A stretch of DNA of 64,000 nucleotides, from assembly GCF_026341035.1 (NCBI RefSeq), contig NZ_JAPEOQ010000002.1, forward strand, positions 4,030,001 through 4,094,000, written 5' to 3'. Numbering within the stretch: the first letter of the stretch is position 1; every line of letters starts with the position of its first letter. Positions 17,000-25,073 of this stretch are shown piece after piece. The translations under genes were made by a program, and so were the position numbers. The DNA comes from Streptomyces sp. NBC_01016. Its GTDB lineage: Bacteria; Actinomycetota; Actinomycetes; Streptomycetales; Streptomycetaceae. The notes beneath the pieces were generated by a model. That model made no database searches. It saw only the letters and a program-made list of their open reading frames with translations, and was not told the DNA's origin.

Positions 17000-17005
17000 C
17001 CCGGG

Positions 17006-17989
17006 TCAGCCCCGGGCCACCGCGATCGCCCCGGCGAGCCGCTCCCCGGCCTCGTACACCATGTAGGGCACCCCGCTCTGCGTGCCGAACGAGGGGGCGG
17101 CCGCCCGGCCGTTCTCCGGGGCCGAGGCGCCCGAGTTGTAGAAGACGCCGAGGTGCTTGCGGAGCGAGAAGTCGGCGCCGACCTCCGTGATCATGAGGTC
17201 GCCGCCGCTCTCCTTGTCCTTGTTGTAGACGACGTAGGCGGAGCCGCCGCGCGTGAGCAGGTGCGGTCCGCCCACATTGACCGCGTCGACGTCGGAGTGC
17301 CGCACGAGCGGGGTCTGGTCGAAGGTCCAGTCGCGGCCGTCCGCCGACCAACCCCAGCAGATGTCGCGGTGGTTGGTCGTGTTGTTCAGCATGAACAGCA
17401 TCACGTAGTGGGCGCCGCGAGCCGGCAGCTCGTGAGCGAAGACACGGGCGTACGAGGTCTCGGTGGTGCCCGCCGGCATCATCGACGTCGACAGGACCAC
17501 CTTGTCGTACGTGAAGTGGATGCCGTCCTTCGAGCGGGCGAGCCGCGTCGTGGTGTTCTCGCCGTGGAAGTACAGCCAGAACTCCCGGTGTTGGGGCATC
17601 CACTGCACATGCGGTGAGGAGACGTGGCTGACCGAGTAGTGCGGGGACCAGTCGTTCGACACGATCGGGTTGTCCGGGTACTCCGTGAACGGGCCCTCCA
17701 GCGAGTCCCCGTACGCGAGGCAGATGCCGCCGGGCGCGTCGTGCGGCGCGTAGTACAGGTAGTAGCGGCCCAGCGGCTCGGCCAGCTTGTCGAAGACGCC
17801 GCGGACCGTCGGGAAGATGATCTCGCCCGTCGGGTTGTACTTGAGGTCGGCGGGGGAGAGTAGCGTGCGGACGTAGGTGTAGTCGGGGAATCCGCCCGGC
17901 GCGGCCGAGGCCGAGGGGACCGGGAGCCCGCCCAGGGCCATGGCGGATCCCGTGACGGCGGCGGCGCGCAGGAAAGTACGACGTTGCAT
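17006..17989 (-). CDS. Tat-exported five-bladed beta-propeller protein (GH43/GH117-like)
   Basis: A 327-residue secreted protein. The leader has a twin-arginine motif (QRRTFLRAAAV), a hydrophobic core and an ASA cleavage site near residue 29. The mature part repeats blades of the type YYLYYAPHDAPGGICLAYGDS, HREFWLYFHGE, RLARSKDGIHF and ICWGWSADGRDW, the pattern of glycoside hydrolase clans built on five-bladed propellers. The catalytic acids cannot be assigned with confidence, so it could also be a lectin-like or inactive homologue. AGGAG precedes the ATG. It is the last gene of the six-gene LacI operon, 35 bases after the permease. Confidence 0.6.
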   Translation of the reverse strand: MQRRTFLRAAAVTGSAMALGGLPVPSASAAPGGFPDYTYVRTLLSPADLKYNPTGEIIFPTVRGVFDKLAEPLGRYYLYYAPHDAPGGICLAYGDSLEGPFTEYPDNPIVSNDWSPHYSVSHVSSPHVQWMPQHREFWLYFHGENTTTRLARSKDGIHFTYDKVVLSTSMMPAGTTETSYARVFAHELPARGAHYVMLFMLNNTTNHRDICWGWSADGRDWTFDQTPLVRHSDVDAVNVGGPHLLTRGGSAYVVYNKDKESGGDLMITEVGADFSLRKHLGVFYNSGASAPENGRAAAPSFGTQSGVPYMVYEAGERLAGAIAVARG

Positions 17990-18024
17990 GAGCGCTCCTG
18001 ATGTCGAGGGGTGGCGGAAAGAGG

Positions 18025-19308
18025 TCAGAGGTAGGTCGCGGCCGTGACGCACAGACCGCCGAGCGCCACCACCCACACGTACGGCAGCGTGCGCACCATC
18101 ACCTGCTGCGGCGAGACACCCGCGTACTGGGCGCTCCACACCGTCTGGGTGCTGGTCGGGTCGGCGACGCCGAAGACCTGGTTGTACGAGGTGGCCATGC
18201 CGAGGACGGCGACGGCCGGGTAGATGCCGGTGGCGATGAGGACGCCCGCGATGCCGGCGCCGAGGCCGAACACATTGAGCGGACCCCGGTACAGGCACAG
18301 CGGCACCAGCACGGTGAAGACGAGGACGAACAGCACCGCGTTCTGCGGGCTGACCGCCTTCAACAGTGGTTCGAGCGCGTCGACCGCGCCCGGCAGGTTC
18401 ACCGCGGCGAGCAGGATGCCGATCGCCACGAACAGTGTGATCGGCGGGGCCGCCACCTCGAAGCCGCCGTACAGGGTGCGCAGCAGGCGGCGGTTCATGT
18501 CGCGCGGCCGCGTCGTCGTCACCAGCGCGTACAGCACACCCGCCAACAGCGAGGGAATGATGGCCAGTTCGAAGCCGAGGGCCAGTACCAGCGGAACGAT
18601 CGGCGTCAGGAGCGCGTACCACGGGGCGTCGCCGAGCGGCTTCCGTTCGCGCGCCCGCGGCTTGTCCTGGACCGACCGCAGCGACCATGTGTGCTCCACA
18701 CCGCGTCGCCGCGACTCGATCAGCACGTAGGCGAGGGCCGCCACGAGCGCGAACGGGAACAGCTTCACCATGAAGCCGCGCACCGTCGGGATCGGCAGGT
18801 CGAGGGCGGTGGAGAAGAACTGCCACACCGGGAGCTCGAACGGGATGCCCACGGCGATCCCCATCAGGATCGTCCCGGCGGCCGTCACCTTCGGGACACC
18901 CACCGCGATCATCGCCGGGATCCCGATGAGCCCGGCGAGCATCGCCGCGGGCGCGGACCCGGTCACCGTGCCCACGAGCGCCGACACGACGAGCACTCCG
19001 AGCGCCACGAACACCGGCCGGTCACCGCCGAATTCGACGATCTTACGGACCAGGGTGCCCGCGATGCCGGTCTCCTCCAGGAGCTTGCCGAGCCACGAAC
19101 CGAGCAGGATCGCGATCATCGTCGCGGCGAGCGCCGGGGCACCTTCTTGGAGGACCGTGTCCAGGACACTGTTCTTGCCGGTCAGCGGGGCGCCCGCAAG
19201 GAACGCGATCACCACGGCGAGCAACACGAGGGCGAACGCGGTGGGGAGTTTGCGGCTCAGCATGGCGGCCACTCCGGCCGCCATGACGAGCAGGATGACG
19301 ACACCCAT
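18025..19308 (-). CDS. GntP/IT-superfamily-like permease
   Basis: A 427-residue integral membrane protein with about 11-12 hydrophobic helices. It shows the VTGSAPAAMLAGLIGIPAM re-entrant-type segment and a later YRGPLNVFGLGAGIAGVL segment, like those of gluconate (GntP) and other ion-transporter carriers. Those families bring in small organic acids with protons. The substrate here is unknown but is expected to feed the adjacent hydantoinase-type and FAD enzymes. Its ATG is one base past the stop of the HExxH gene, so the two are cotranslated. Confidence 0.65.
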   Translation of the reverse strand: MGVVILLVMAAGVAAMLSRKLPTAFALVLLAVVIAFLAGAPLTGKNSVLDTVLQEGAPALAATMIAILLGSWLGKLLEETGIAGTLVRKIVEFGGDRPVFVALGVLVVSALVGTVTGSAPAAMLAGLIGIPAMIAVGVPKVTAAGTILMGIAVGIPFELPVWQFFSTALDLPIPTVRGFMVKLFPFALVAALAYVLIESRRRGVEHTWSLRSVQDKPRARERKPLGDAPWYALLTPIVPLVLALGFELAIIPSLLAGVLYALVTTTRPRDMNRRLLRTLYGGFEVAAPPITLFVAIGILLAAVNLPGAVDALEPLLKAVSPQNAVLFVLVFTVLVPLCLYRGPLNVFGLGAGIAGVLIATGIYPAVAVLGMATSYNQVFGVADPTSTQTVWSAQYAGVSPQQVMVRTLPYVWVVALGGLCVTAATYL

Positions 19309-19309
19309 G

Positions 19310-19915
19310 TCACTTCTCGCTTCTGTCGGGGTGTACGGCTCTAGTGGGTTGTACGGTGCCGGCGTGTTGTGTCACGGCCGTGGCAAGCGCCTCCGTGAGC
19401 AGCAGCGGGCTGCGGCCCAGGCCGCAGGCGACACGCGCATAGGCGTGCGCGGCCAGCTCGTCGGCGCCCGCGACATGCGCGTACACGCGGCGCCGCCCGA
19501 GCCGCAGCGCCGTGTGGCCGAGCGCCCGCTTGAACTCGGCCCGCACGCGCGCGTGGTGGAGATGTTCGTGGGCCCGCTCGTGGGCGAGCGCCGCCGCCCG
19601 CACCGAACCCTCCGGGAACCAGGCGCGCCAGCCCCGCTCGTCGATGAGCCGTTCGGCGCGGTCGATGGTGTCGACGTACAGCTCGATCTGCGCGGGCCGC
19701 GACCGGAAGCGGGCAAGAAGCCCTTCGGTGAGGCCGCCGTCGCGCTCGACGATCCGCGCGGTCATCGCGTCGGGAACCAGGCGCGCCCCGAACTCCTCGG
19801 CGGCGAGCGCCCATTGGCGCATCAGGAGCGGATCCCGCCCCTCGTGCGTCGGGGTGCCGGCGAGCAGCCGTACCGCCAGGTCCAGGTCGTGGTCCCGGCC
19901 GGCGCCGCCGCTCAT
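19310..19915 (-). CDS. Hypothetical helical protein with HExxH motif
   Basis: A 201-residue cytoplasmic protein I do not recognise. It is Ala/Arg-rich and predicted helical, with no signal peptide or membrane helix. The notable feature is AHERAHEHLHH near residue 116, an HExxH followed by more histidines, which could bind zinc or another metal. There is a further histidine at AAHAYARV in the C-terminal third. The ATG overlaps the hydantoinase stop (ATGA), so it is translated with it and may be its partner subunit or modifier. Function is unassigned. Confidence 0.7.
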   Translation of the reverse strand: MSGGAGRDHDLDLAVRLLAGTPTHEGRDPLLMRQWALAAEEFGARLVPDAMTARIVERDGGLTEGLLARFRSRPAQIELYVDTIDRAERLIDERGWRAWFPEGSVRAAALAHERAHEHLHHARVRAEFKRALGHTALRLGRRRVYAHVAGADELAAHAYARVACGLGRSPLLLTEALATAVTQHAGTVQPTRAVHPDRSEK

Positions 19916-22038
19916 GCGCGGGACTCCACGACCGCCACGACCGGCTCGTCGGCCGCGCGCGCCCGCAACTCGCTGCGCGCCAGGGCCAGTAGCGCCTCGG
20001 GTTCGAGCACCCCCGACAGATCGGCGATCCGGCCGCCGACGAGCAGCCGCACCGCGGGCGCCCGCGTCCCGCCGTCCCCGTACGAGGTGGCGTCCCGCAC
20101 CAGCGCCGCGAGCGCCTCGCCGGCCGCGCCCACGGTCGTCGTCTCCACCCGCGCGTCCGGCGCCCCGAGCCGCACGACACCGTCCGCGTCGACCACCCGC
20201 ACCGGCCGCCGCGTGCCCCGGAGCCGGCGCCGCACCTCGGTGCCGTACACGGTGTACGCGTCGGTGCCCGCCAGCACGTCGACGGCGTCCTGCTGGGTCT
20301 TGAGGCTGGTGGCGGCCGCCTTCAGCCGCTCCGTTTCGTCGGCCCGGTGCGCCCGGTCCTGCGTGCGCAGTTCGGTGGCGCCGGTGGCGACGGCCCGCAC
20401 CGTGCTGGTCTGCGGGTCGACGGTCACCTCGACCTCGACACCGTCGGCCGCGGCGCCCTGCGAGACGACCGCCCGCTCGGCCTCGGCGCGCACGGCGAGG
20501 ATCTGCTCCTGCGTGGCACCCGGCACGATCCGCTCGACCTGCTCGCGCACCAGCGCGAGGGCCACGCCGATCGGGCTGATCACCTCGCTGTGCCGGGCGA
20601 TCCGACCTTCCATGTCGGTGGTCGCCGCGAGATGCGGGGTCACGGACGCGGCGCCGCCGCCCCCGCCGACCAGGACCGCGGTGTCGCGGTCGAGCCGGTA
20701 GTCCTTGACCATCGCGTCCACGACCGCTTGCACCGGCGCGGCCCCCGCGTCGAGCACGGCACGCGCCGCCCCCGCCACGTCGGTGCCGAGCCGGGCGGCC
20801 AGCGGGGCCAGCGCGGCCCGCGCCACCTCCTGGTCGCAACGCGCGAAGTCACCCTCGGGCACCCGCCCGAGCGCGTTCGCCGCACACGTCATCGTGAGCG
20901 CGAACCGGCCGCCCGCCGCGTCGAGCACCACATGGTCGTCCGGGTCGCCGGTCATCGGCGTCACCGTGGCCAGCTTCGCGTCCCGCAGATCGTCGAGCGT
21001 GGCGAAACACGCGTACGGAAGCCCGGCGATGTGCGCGCTGCGCGGCCCGACGCCCGCCACCTTGTCCTGTCCAAGACGCACCATCGAGCCGCCGCCGACC
21101 CCGACCGTGCGCACATCAAGGGCGTTGAGATACGAGGTCTTGCCGAGGATCGTCGCGTGCCGCACGGCGACCTTGCCGCGCCGCACCACACTGATGTCCG
21201 TCGACGTGCCACCCGTCTCCAGGAACACCCCCTCGCTGATCCGCTCCTGCATCAGCGCGCCCGCGACCCCGGCCGCCGGACCCGACAGGACGGTCAGCAG
21301 GGGCCTGCGCCGCATCTCGGCGAGCGACATGACACCGCCGTCGCAGCGCATCACCATCAGCGGCGCGTCCACCCCCGCCTTGGTGATGGAGGAGTCGACG
21401 AGTTCCGCGGTCGCCAGCATCCGCGGCAGGATCGCCGCGTTCACCACCGCCGTACGCGTCCGCTTGTGCAGCCCGTACAGCGACGTGATCTCGTGGGCGG
21501 CCGCCATCGGCAGCCCTGAGGACTGCGCCGCGTCGAGCACGGCCTGCTCCCCGTCGGGACGGTCGACCCCGAACGGCTCGGTGGCGACGAGGACTTCGGC
21601 GCCCTCCTTCTGAACGCGGGTCACGGCGGCCCGCACCGCGTCGGTGTCGAACGGGTCCGGGACGTGGGCGTATGCGAGCGGCAGTTTCTTGCCCGGTGTG
21701 AGTTCCAGCTTGCCGAGCGCGGCGAGCCGCCGGGTCAGCACCGCGCCCGCGCCCGTGCCGATGCCGATGAGCCCGACCATCGCCACGTCGCCCTCCAGGA
21801 GCGCGTTCGTGGCCTGCGTCGTGCCGTGCGCCAGGAACGTCACATCGGCCGGAGTGCGGTCGACCTGCTCCAGGAGCCGGTCGAGTGCCTGCACGATGCC
21901 GTGCGCGACACCGTCCTCATGATGATGGCTCGTGGGCACCTTCACCTGGCCCACCAGGCCGAGCGTCGCCGCGTCGACGGCCACGGCGTCCGTGAACGTG
22001 CCGCCCACGTCGATCCCGACGCGTATCCGTGTGCTCAT
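19912..22038 (-). CDS. Hydantoinase/oxoprolinase A-type ATPase (HyuA family)
   Basis: A 708-residue protein with the HyuA layout. The N-terminal VGIDVGGTFTDAVAVD phosphate loop is followed by FLAHGTTQATNALLEG, the central actin-like domain with ETGGTSTDISVV and GGGGGAASVTPHLA, and a C-terminal domain. Family members use ATP to activate a lactam, cyclic imide or ketone (hydantoinase, 5-oxoprolinase, caprolactamase, acetone/acetophenone carboxylase alpha). The usual partner HyuB is not encoded in the window. AAGGAGGTG lies about 9 bases before the ATG at 22038; an in-frame ATG further up lies within the neighbour's coding region. Confidence 0.85.
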   Translation of the reverse strand: MSTRIRVGIDVGGTFTDAVAVDAATLGLVGQVKVPTSHHHEDGVAHGIVQALDRLLEQVDRTPADVTFLAHGTTQATNALLEGDVAMVGLIGIGTGAGAVLTRRLAALGKLELTPGKKLPLAYAHVPDPFDTDAVRAAVTRVQKEGAEVLVATEPFGVDRPDGEQAVLDAAQSSGLPMAAAHEITSLYGLHKRTRTAVVNAAILPRMLATAELVDSSITKAGVDAPLMVMRCDGGVMSLAEMRRRPLLTVLSGPAAGVAGALMQERISEGVFLETGGTSTDISVVRRGKVAVRHATILGKTSYLNALDVRTVGVGGGSMVRLGQDKVAGVGPRSAHIAGLPYACFATLDDLRDAKLATVTPMTGDPDDHVVLDAAGGRFALTMTCAANALGRVPEGDFARCDQEVARAALAPLAARLGTDVAGAARAVLDAGAAPVQAVVDAMVKDYRLDRDTAVLVGGGGGAASVTPHLAATTDMEGRIARHSEVISPIGVALALVREQVERIVPGATQEQILAVRAEAERAVVSQGAAADGVEVEVTVDPQTSTVRAVATGATELRTQDRAHRADETERLKAAATSLKTQQDAVDVLAGTDAYTVYGTEVRRRLRGTRRPVRVVDADGVVRLGAPDARVETTTVGAAGEALAALVRDATSYGDGGTRAPAVRLLVGGRIADLSGVLEPEALLALARSELRARAADEPVVAVVESRA

Positions 22039-22087
22039 GTCGTACGCACCTCCTTGTGCGTTGTCGGTCGGAGCGCTGGCCGGTCGG

Positions 22088-23686
22088 TCAGTAGCCGCGC
22101 ACATCGGGCCAGTGACGTTGCACACCCGACCGGTCGAGCAGCCGCCCGAACTCGTCGAACCACTTGTCCTCCGCCTGCACCTGATGCGGCGTCACGTCCT
22201 CGGCGAGACAGTGCGCGGCCAGCGCTCCCGCGACCTCGCCGATGTTCCACTCCACCGGGTGCAGCCGGTAACAGCCGTTGGTGATGTGGGTGGTGCCGAT
22301 GTTCTTGCCGGCCGGCAGCAGATTGCGCACCCGCCGGGGAACCAGCGCGCCCAGCGGGATCTCGAACGGCACCGAGCCGACGTCGATGTAGTTGTCGCCG
22401 CCGGTCGAGGGGTGCAGATCGATGCGGTAGTTGCCGACACCCACCGAGTCCCGGTAGCGCGTCCTGCCGTACGGACCGACGACGTCGATGGCGACGTCCT
22501 GCTCCACGACCGTCGTCACCGCCTTGATGCGCCGCGACTCGCGGACGTACGGCGCCTTCGCGAGGCCGTCCGTCGTGCCGGTCACATCGGGGCGGATCCG
22601 CAGCCCGGGGAAGCCGGTGCCGCCGTCGGCGCGCGGGGCCCCGGTCTGCAGCCAGTACAGGACGGACAGCGACAACTGCCGCGCCTCGCGCAGCGCTTCG
22701 GCCTCCTGCCCGATGTACGGCTTCAACCAGTAGTCGTTCAAAGGCCAGTTGACGAGCGTGATGTCCGAGTCGAAGGCGCCCGGCTGATGCAGCTTGCGGG
22801 CGAGGATTCGCCGGAAACCCCACAGTTCCTTGTCACCCGCGTCGGCGCTCTGGTCAGCGCTCACGGCCAGCGGGTCGAGCGCCGGGTTCGGCACGAAGGT
22901 GCGGGGGACCGGTGCGAGGCTGCGCGGGTCGGGAGCCTCGAAGCCGAGCAGCGGGCCCGGCCAGAAATCCGGCCGGTAGGAGCGCCAGAAGTCGTAGTCC
23001 TCGGGCCGGTCGATGGTGTGGTCCTCACCCTCGTGGTGCGAGAGTGCGAAGCACACCGTGATGCCCTGCTGATTGTCCGGCTGCGCCTCGGCGGGAGCGT
23101 GCGGCTCACCGAACTCCCCTTGCGCCTCGGCGCCGTTGGCGTGCTCGACATCCGCGAGGGCGAGCAGCTCGCCCGTCTCCGTGGCGTCGATGACATAGGG
23201 AGGAGTGAATCCGCGGACGATCCCGGTGCGCAGATCCTGCACGGAGACCGCGGTGATGACATCGTTGTCCGACTCGGCGGACACCGCCCGGTGCTCCGTC
23301 AGAACGGTCAGCAGCCCGCTCGCCCGGTACGGCGCGAGCATGCCCTCCAGGACGGCGAGCGCGATCCGCGGCTCGTGACACAACTTGCTGACCCGGCCCG
23401 CGCCCGGGTTGAACTCGGGCAGGGCGAGCGCCTCGCCGCGCAGCGGATACCACTGCCGGTAGTACGCGCGGATGCCCTCGCGCAGCGCCCGGTACGAGGC
23501 CGTCGTGCCGAACTGCTCCACCCACGGGTGCTCGTCCGGCGGCACGGCCTGCGCGGTGAGCTGCCCGCCGATCCAGTCGGTCTCCTCGGTGAGCACGACA
23601 CGGCGTCCCGCGCGGCAGGCGGCAAGCGCCGCGGCGACACCGCCGAGGCCGCCGCCGACGATGAGGATCTCCGGTTCGGGAAACAC
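22088..23686 (-). CDS. FAD-dependent oxidoreductase (FAD_oxidored type)
   Basis: A 532-residue flavoprotein. It starts with a Rossmann dinucleotide fold, EILIVGGGLGGVAAALA, then EETDWIGGQLTAQAVPPDEH, a long mixed substrate domain, and the closing FAD motif LLPAGKNIGTTHITNG followed by VEWNIGEVAGALA. This matches the PF12831-type FAD-dependent oxidoreductases that occur in sugar and organic acid clusters; reactions are mostly unknown. No signal peptide. The GTG start at 23686 has GAAGGAG 4-5 bases upstream. It is the second gene of the operon; a 49-base gap separates it from hyuA. Confidence 0.85.
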   Translation of the reverse strand: MFPEPEILIVGGGLGGVAAALAACRAGRRVVLTEETDWIGGQLTAQAVPPDEHPWVEQFGTTASYRALREGIRAYYRQWYPLRGEALALPEFNPGAGRVSKLCHEPRIALAVLEGMLAPYRASGLLTVLTEHRAVSAESDNDVITAVSVQDLRTGIVRGFTPPYVIDATETGELLALADVEHANGAEAQGEFGEPHAPAEAQPDNQQGITVCFALSHHEGEDHTIDRPEDYDFWRSYRPDFWPGPLLGFEAPDPRSLAPVPRTFVPNPALDPLAVSADQSADAGDKELWGFRRILARKLHQPGAFDSDITLVNWPLNDYWLKPYIGQEAEALREARQLSLSVLYWLQTGAPRADGGTGFPGLRIRPDVTGTTDGLAKAPYVRESRRIKAVTTVVEQDVAIDVVGPYGRTRYRDSVGVGNYRIDLHPSTGGDNYIDVGSVPFEIPLGALVPRRVRNLLPAGKNIGTTHITNGCYRLHPVEWNIGEVAGALAAHCLAEDVTPHQVQAEDKWFDEFGRLLDRSGVQRHWPDVRGY

Positions 23687-23696
23687 ATGACTCCTT

Positions 23697-23775
23697 CGTG
23701 CTGTGCGTGCGCGTGTCGTTGTGTACGTGTGTCGCTATGTACGTGTGTGGGGGTGTGGCTCTGTGGGTGTGTCGC
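23697..23775. repeat. G/T-rich degenerate repeat between LacI and FAD genes
   Basis: The 89-base intercistronic gap is built of TGTGCGTG and GTACGTGTGT-like units (GTACGTGTGT recurs at about 20-base spacing), strongly G/T-biased on the plus strand. No terminator hairpin is visible, so co-transcription of the LacI gene and the operon is plausible. Confidence 0.6.
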
Positions 23776-24864
23776 TTACGGGCGGGGTGCCGGCCCGGCC
23801 GTGAGTCCGGCCCGGAACTCGCAGGCCACCAACGGCTCGTCCGCCTCCTCACCGGCCACCTGGGTCGACAGCAGCCGTACCGCCGCCGCGCCCAACTCGT
23901 GCCGTGGCACGTCGAACCCGGTCGGTACGGGACCCGCGGCCAGCTCCGGCGGCGGGCTGCCGAGCAGCGCCAGGGAGACATCCCCCGGACACGAGAGCCC
24001 GGCCTCCGCCACCGCCCCGCTCAGCGCCTGCCACGCCGCCCCGGTGTCCGTCTCCTCGGCGACGAACGCCGTCACGCCGTCCGCGACCAGCTCCCGGACC
24101 CGCTCGGCCGTCATCTCGGCCACCGGGTCCGCGCACCGCAGCACGGAGCCGGGACCACCCGCGAGCCCCGCCCCTTCGAGCCCGTCGAGGAAGCCCTGCT
24201 GACGGTCCGTGGAGGCGGGGGCGTCGTCGTCCTCGCGCACGAGCACGATGCGGCGATGCCCCAACCCGGCGAGATGCGCGACCACGTCGCGGCTCGCGCT
24301 CACGTAGTCGGCGCCCACCCAGGCGAGCCCTTCCAGCTCCTCTCTACGCCCGAGGTGCACGACCGGGAACCCGTCGGCGACGAGCCGCTTCAGTTCGGCG
24401 CGCGGCACATGCCGGCCGAGGAAGAGACAGCCGTCGGCGAGCCGCACCCGGCTGAGCGCGTCCGGACCTCCACCGCTGGACGCGGTGAAGAGGACCAGGT
24501 CGTAGCCGCGCGCGGCGGCCTCCTGCTCCACACCCACCAGGAACGGGTAGTACGAGTGCTGCACATCGGTCGGGAACGCCGACGTGAAGCTGAAGACGCC
24601 GAGCAGGTTGTTGCGGGCGGCCGCGAGGCGGCGGGCGGCCGGGTCGGGAACGTAGCCGAGGTTGCGCGCGGCTTCGAGGACGCGCTGCCGGGTTTCCTCG
24701 GAGATCGTCGCGCCCTTGCCGTCACGCCGGGCGTTCAGGACCAGCGAGACGGTCGCCTGCGACACACCGGCGAGCCGCGCGACCTCGGCCTGCCGGGGAC
24801 GGGACTTCCGGCCCGCCGGAGCCGGGGCACGCCCCGGCTTTGCCCGCTTCCTGGGTTGCTCCAC
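23776..24864 (-). CDS. LacI-family transcriptional regulator (first gene of operon)
   Basis: A 362-residue regulator. The LacI HTH (QAEVARLAGVSQATVSLVLN) starts at about residue 25 after a basic Pro/Lys/Arg tail; the hinge helix DPAARRLAAAR follows, then a periplasmic-binding-like effector domain with GHRRIVLV and STDRQQGFLDGLEGAGL. It is transcribed in the same direction as the five downstream genes. Two palindromes lie 31-57 bases upstream of its start, so it probably represses itself and the operon until a sugar or acid inducer arrives. The ligand is unknown. Confidence 0.88.
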   Translation of the reverse strand: MEQPRKRAKPGRAPAPAGRKSRPRQAEVARLAGVSQATVSLVLNARRDGKGATISEETRQRVLEAARNLGYVPDPAARRLAAARNNLLGVFSFTSAFPTDVQHSYYPFLVGVEQEAAARGYDLVLFTASSGGGPDALSRVRLADGCLFLGRHVPRAELKRLVADGFPVVHLGRREELEGLAWVGADYVSASRDVVAHLAGLGHRRIVLVREDDDAPASTDRQQGFLDGLEGAGLAGGPGSVLRCADPVAEMTAERVRELVADGVTAFVAEETDTGAAWQALSGAVAEAGLSCPGDVSLALLGSPPPELAAGPVPTGFDVPRHELGAAAVRLLSTQVAGEEADEPLVACEFRAGLTAGPAPRP

Positions 24865-24895
24865 GCCTGCCGCTCCTCGGGGTGTCCGCCGTTGG

Positions 24896-24921
24896 TAATG
24901 CGTATTAGGTAATGCGCATTA
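24896..24921. promoter_or_regulatory. Tandem LacI-type operators TAATGCGYATTA
   Basis: TAATGCGTATTA (24896-24907, one mismatch) and TAATGCGCATTA (24910-24921, perfect 12-bp palindrome) lie side by side, 14 bases centre to centre, just upstream of the LacI gene start at 24864. The central CG and symmetrical A/T flanks are the classic LacI/GalR half-site arrangement. No further copy is seen in the window, so the regulator looks local. Confidence 0.7.
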
Positions 24922-25018
24922 ACGGGTACTGTGCGGGCGCCTCCCGTGCGGGGTCAAGGGGTTGTACGGAGATTTCTGATGCTCAACGAGAGTGCTGCGC
25001 ACACCGGTTGAGCACGCC

Positions 25019-25053
25019 GAGGAACCCGGCCGCGGACGGCGACCGGGTTCCTC
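25019..25053 (-). terminator. Terminator of the F5/8C enzyme gene
   Basis: An 11-bp perfect stem (GAGGAACCCGG at 25019-25029 with its complement at 25043-25053) and a 13-base loop, 20 bases past the stop of the F5/8C enzyme. It separates that transcript from the LacI operon on the same strand. Confidence 0.7.
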
Positions 25054-25073
25054 CAGAGACGGCGATACGCAGG

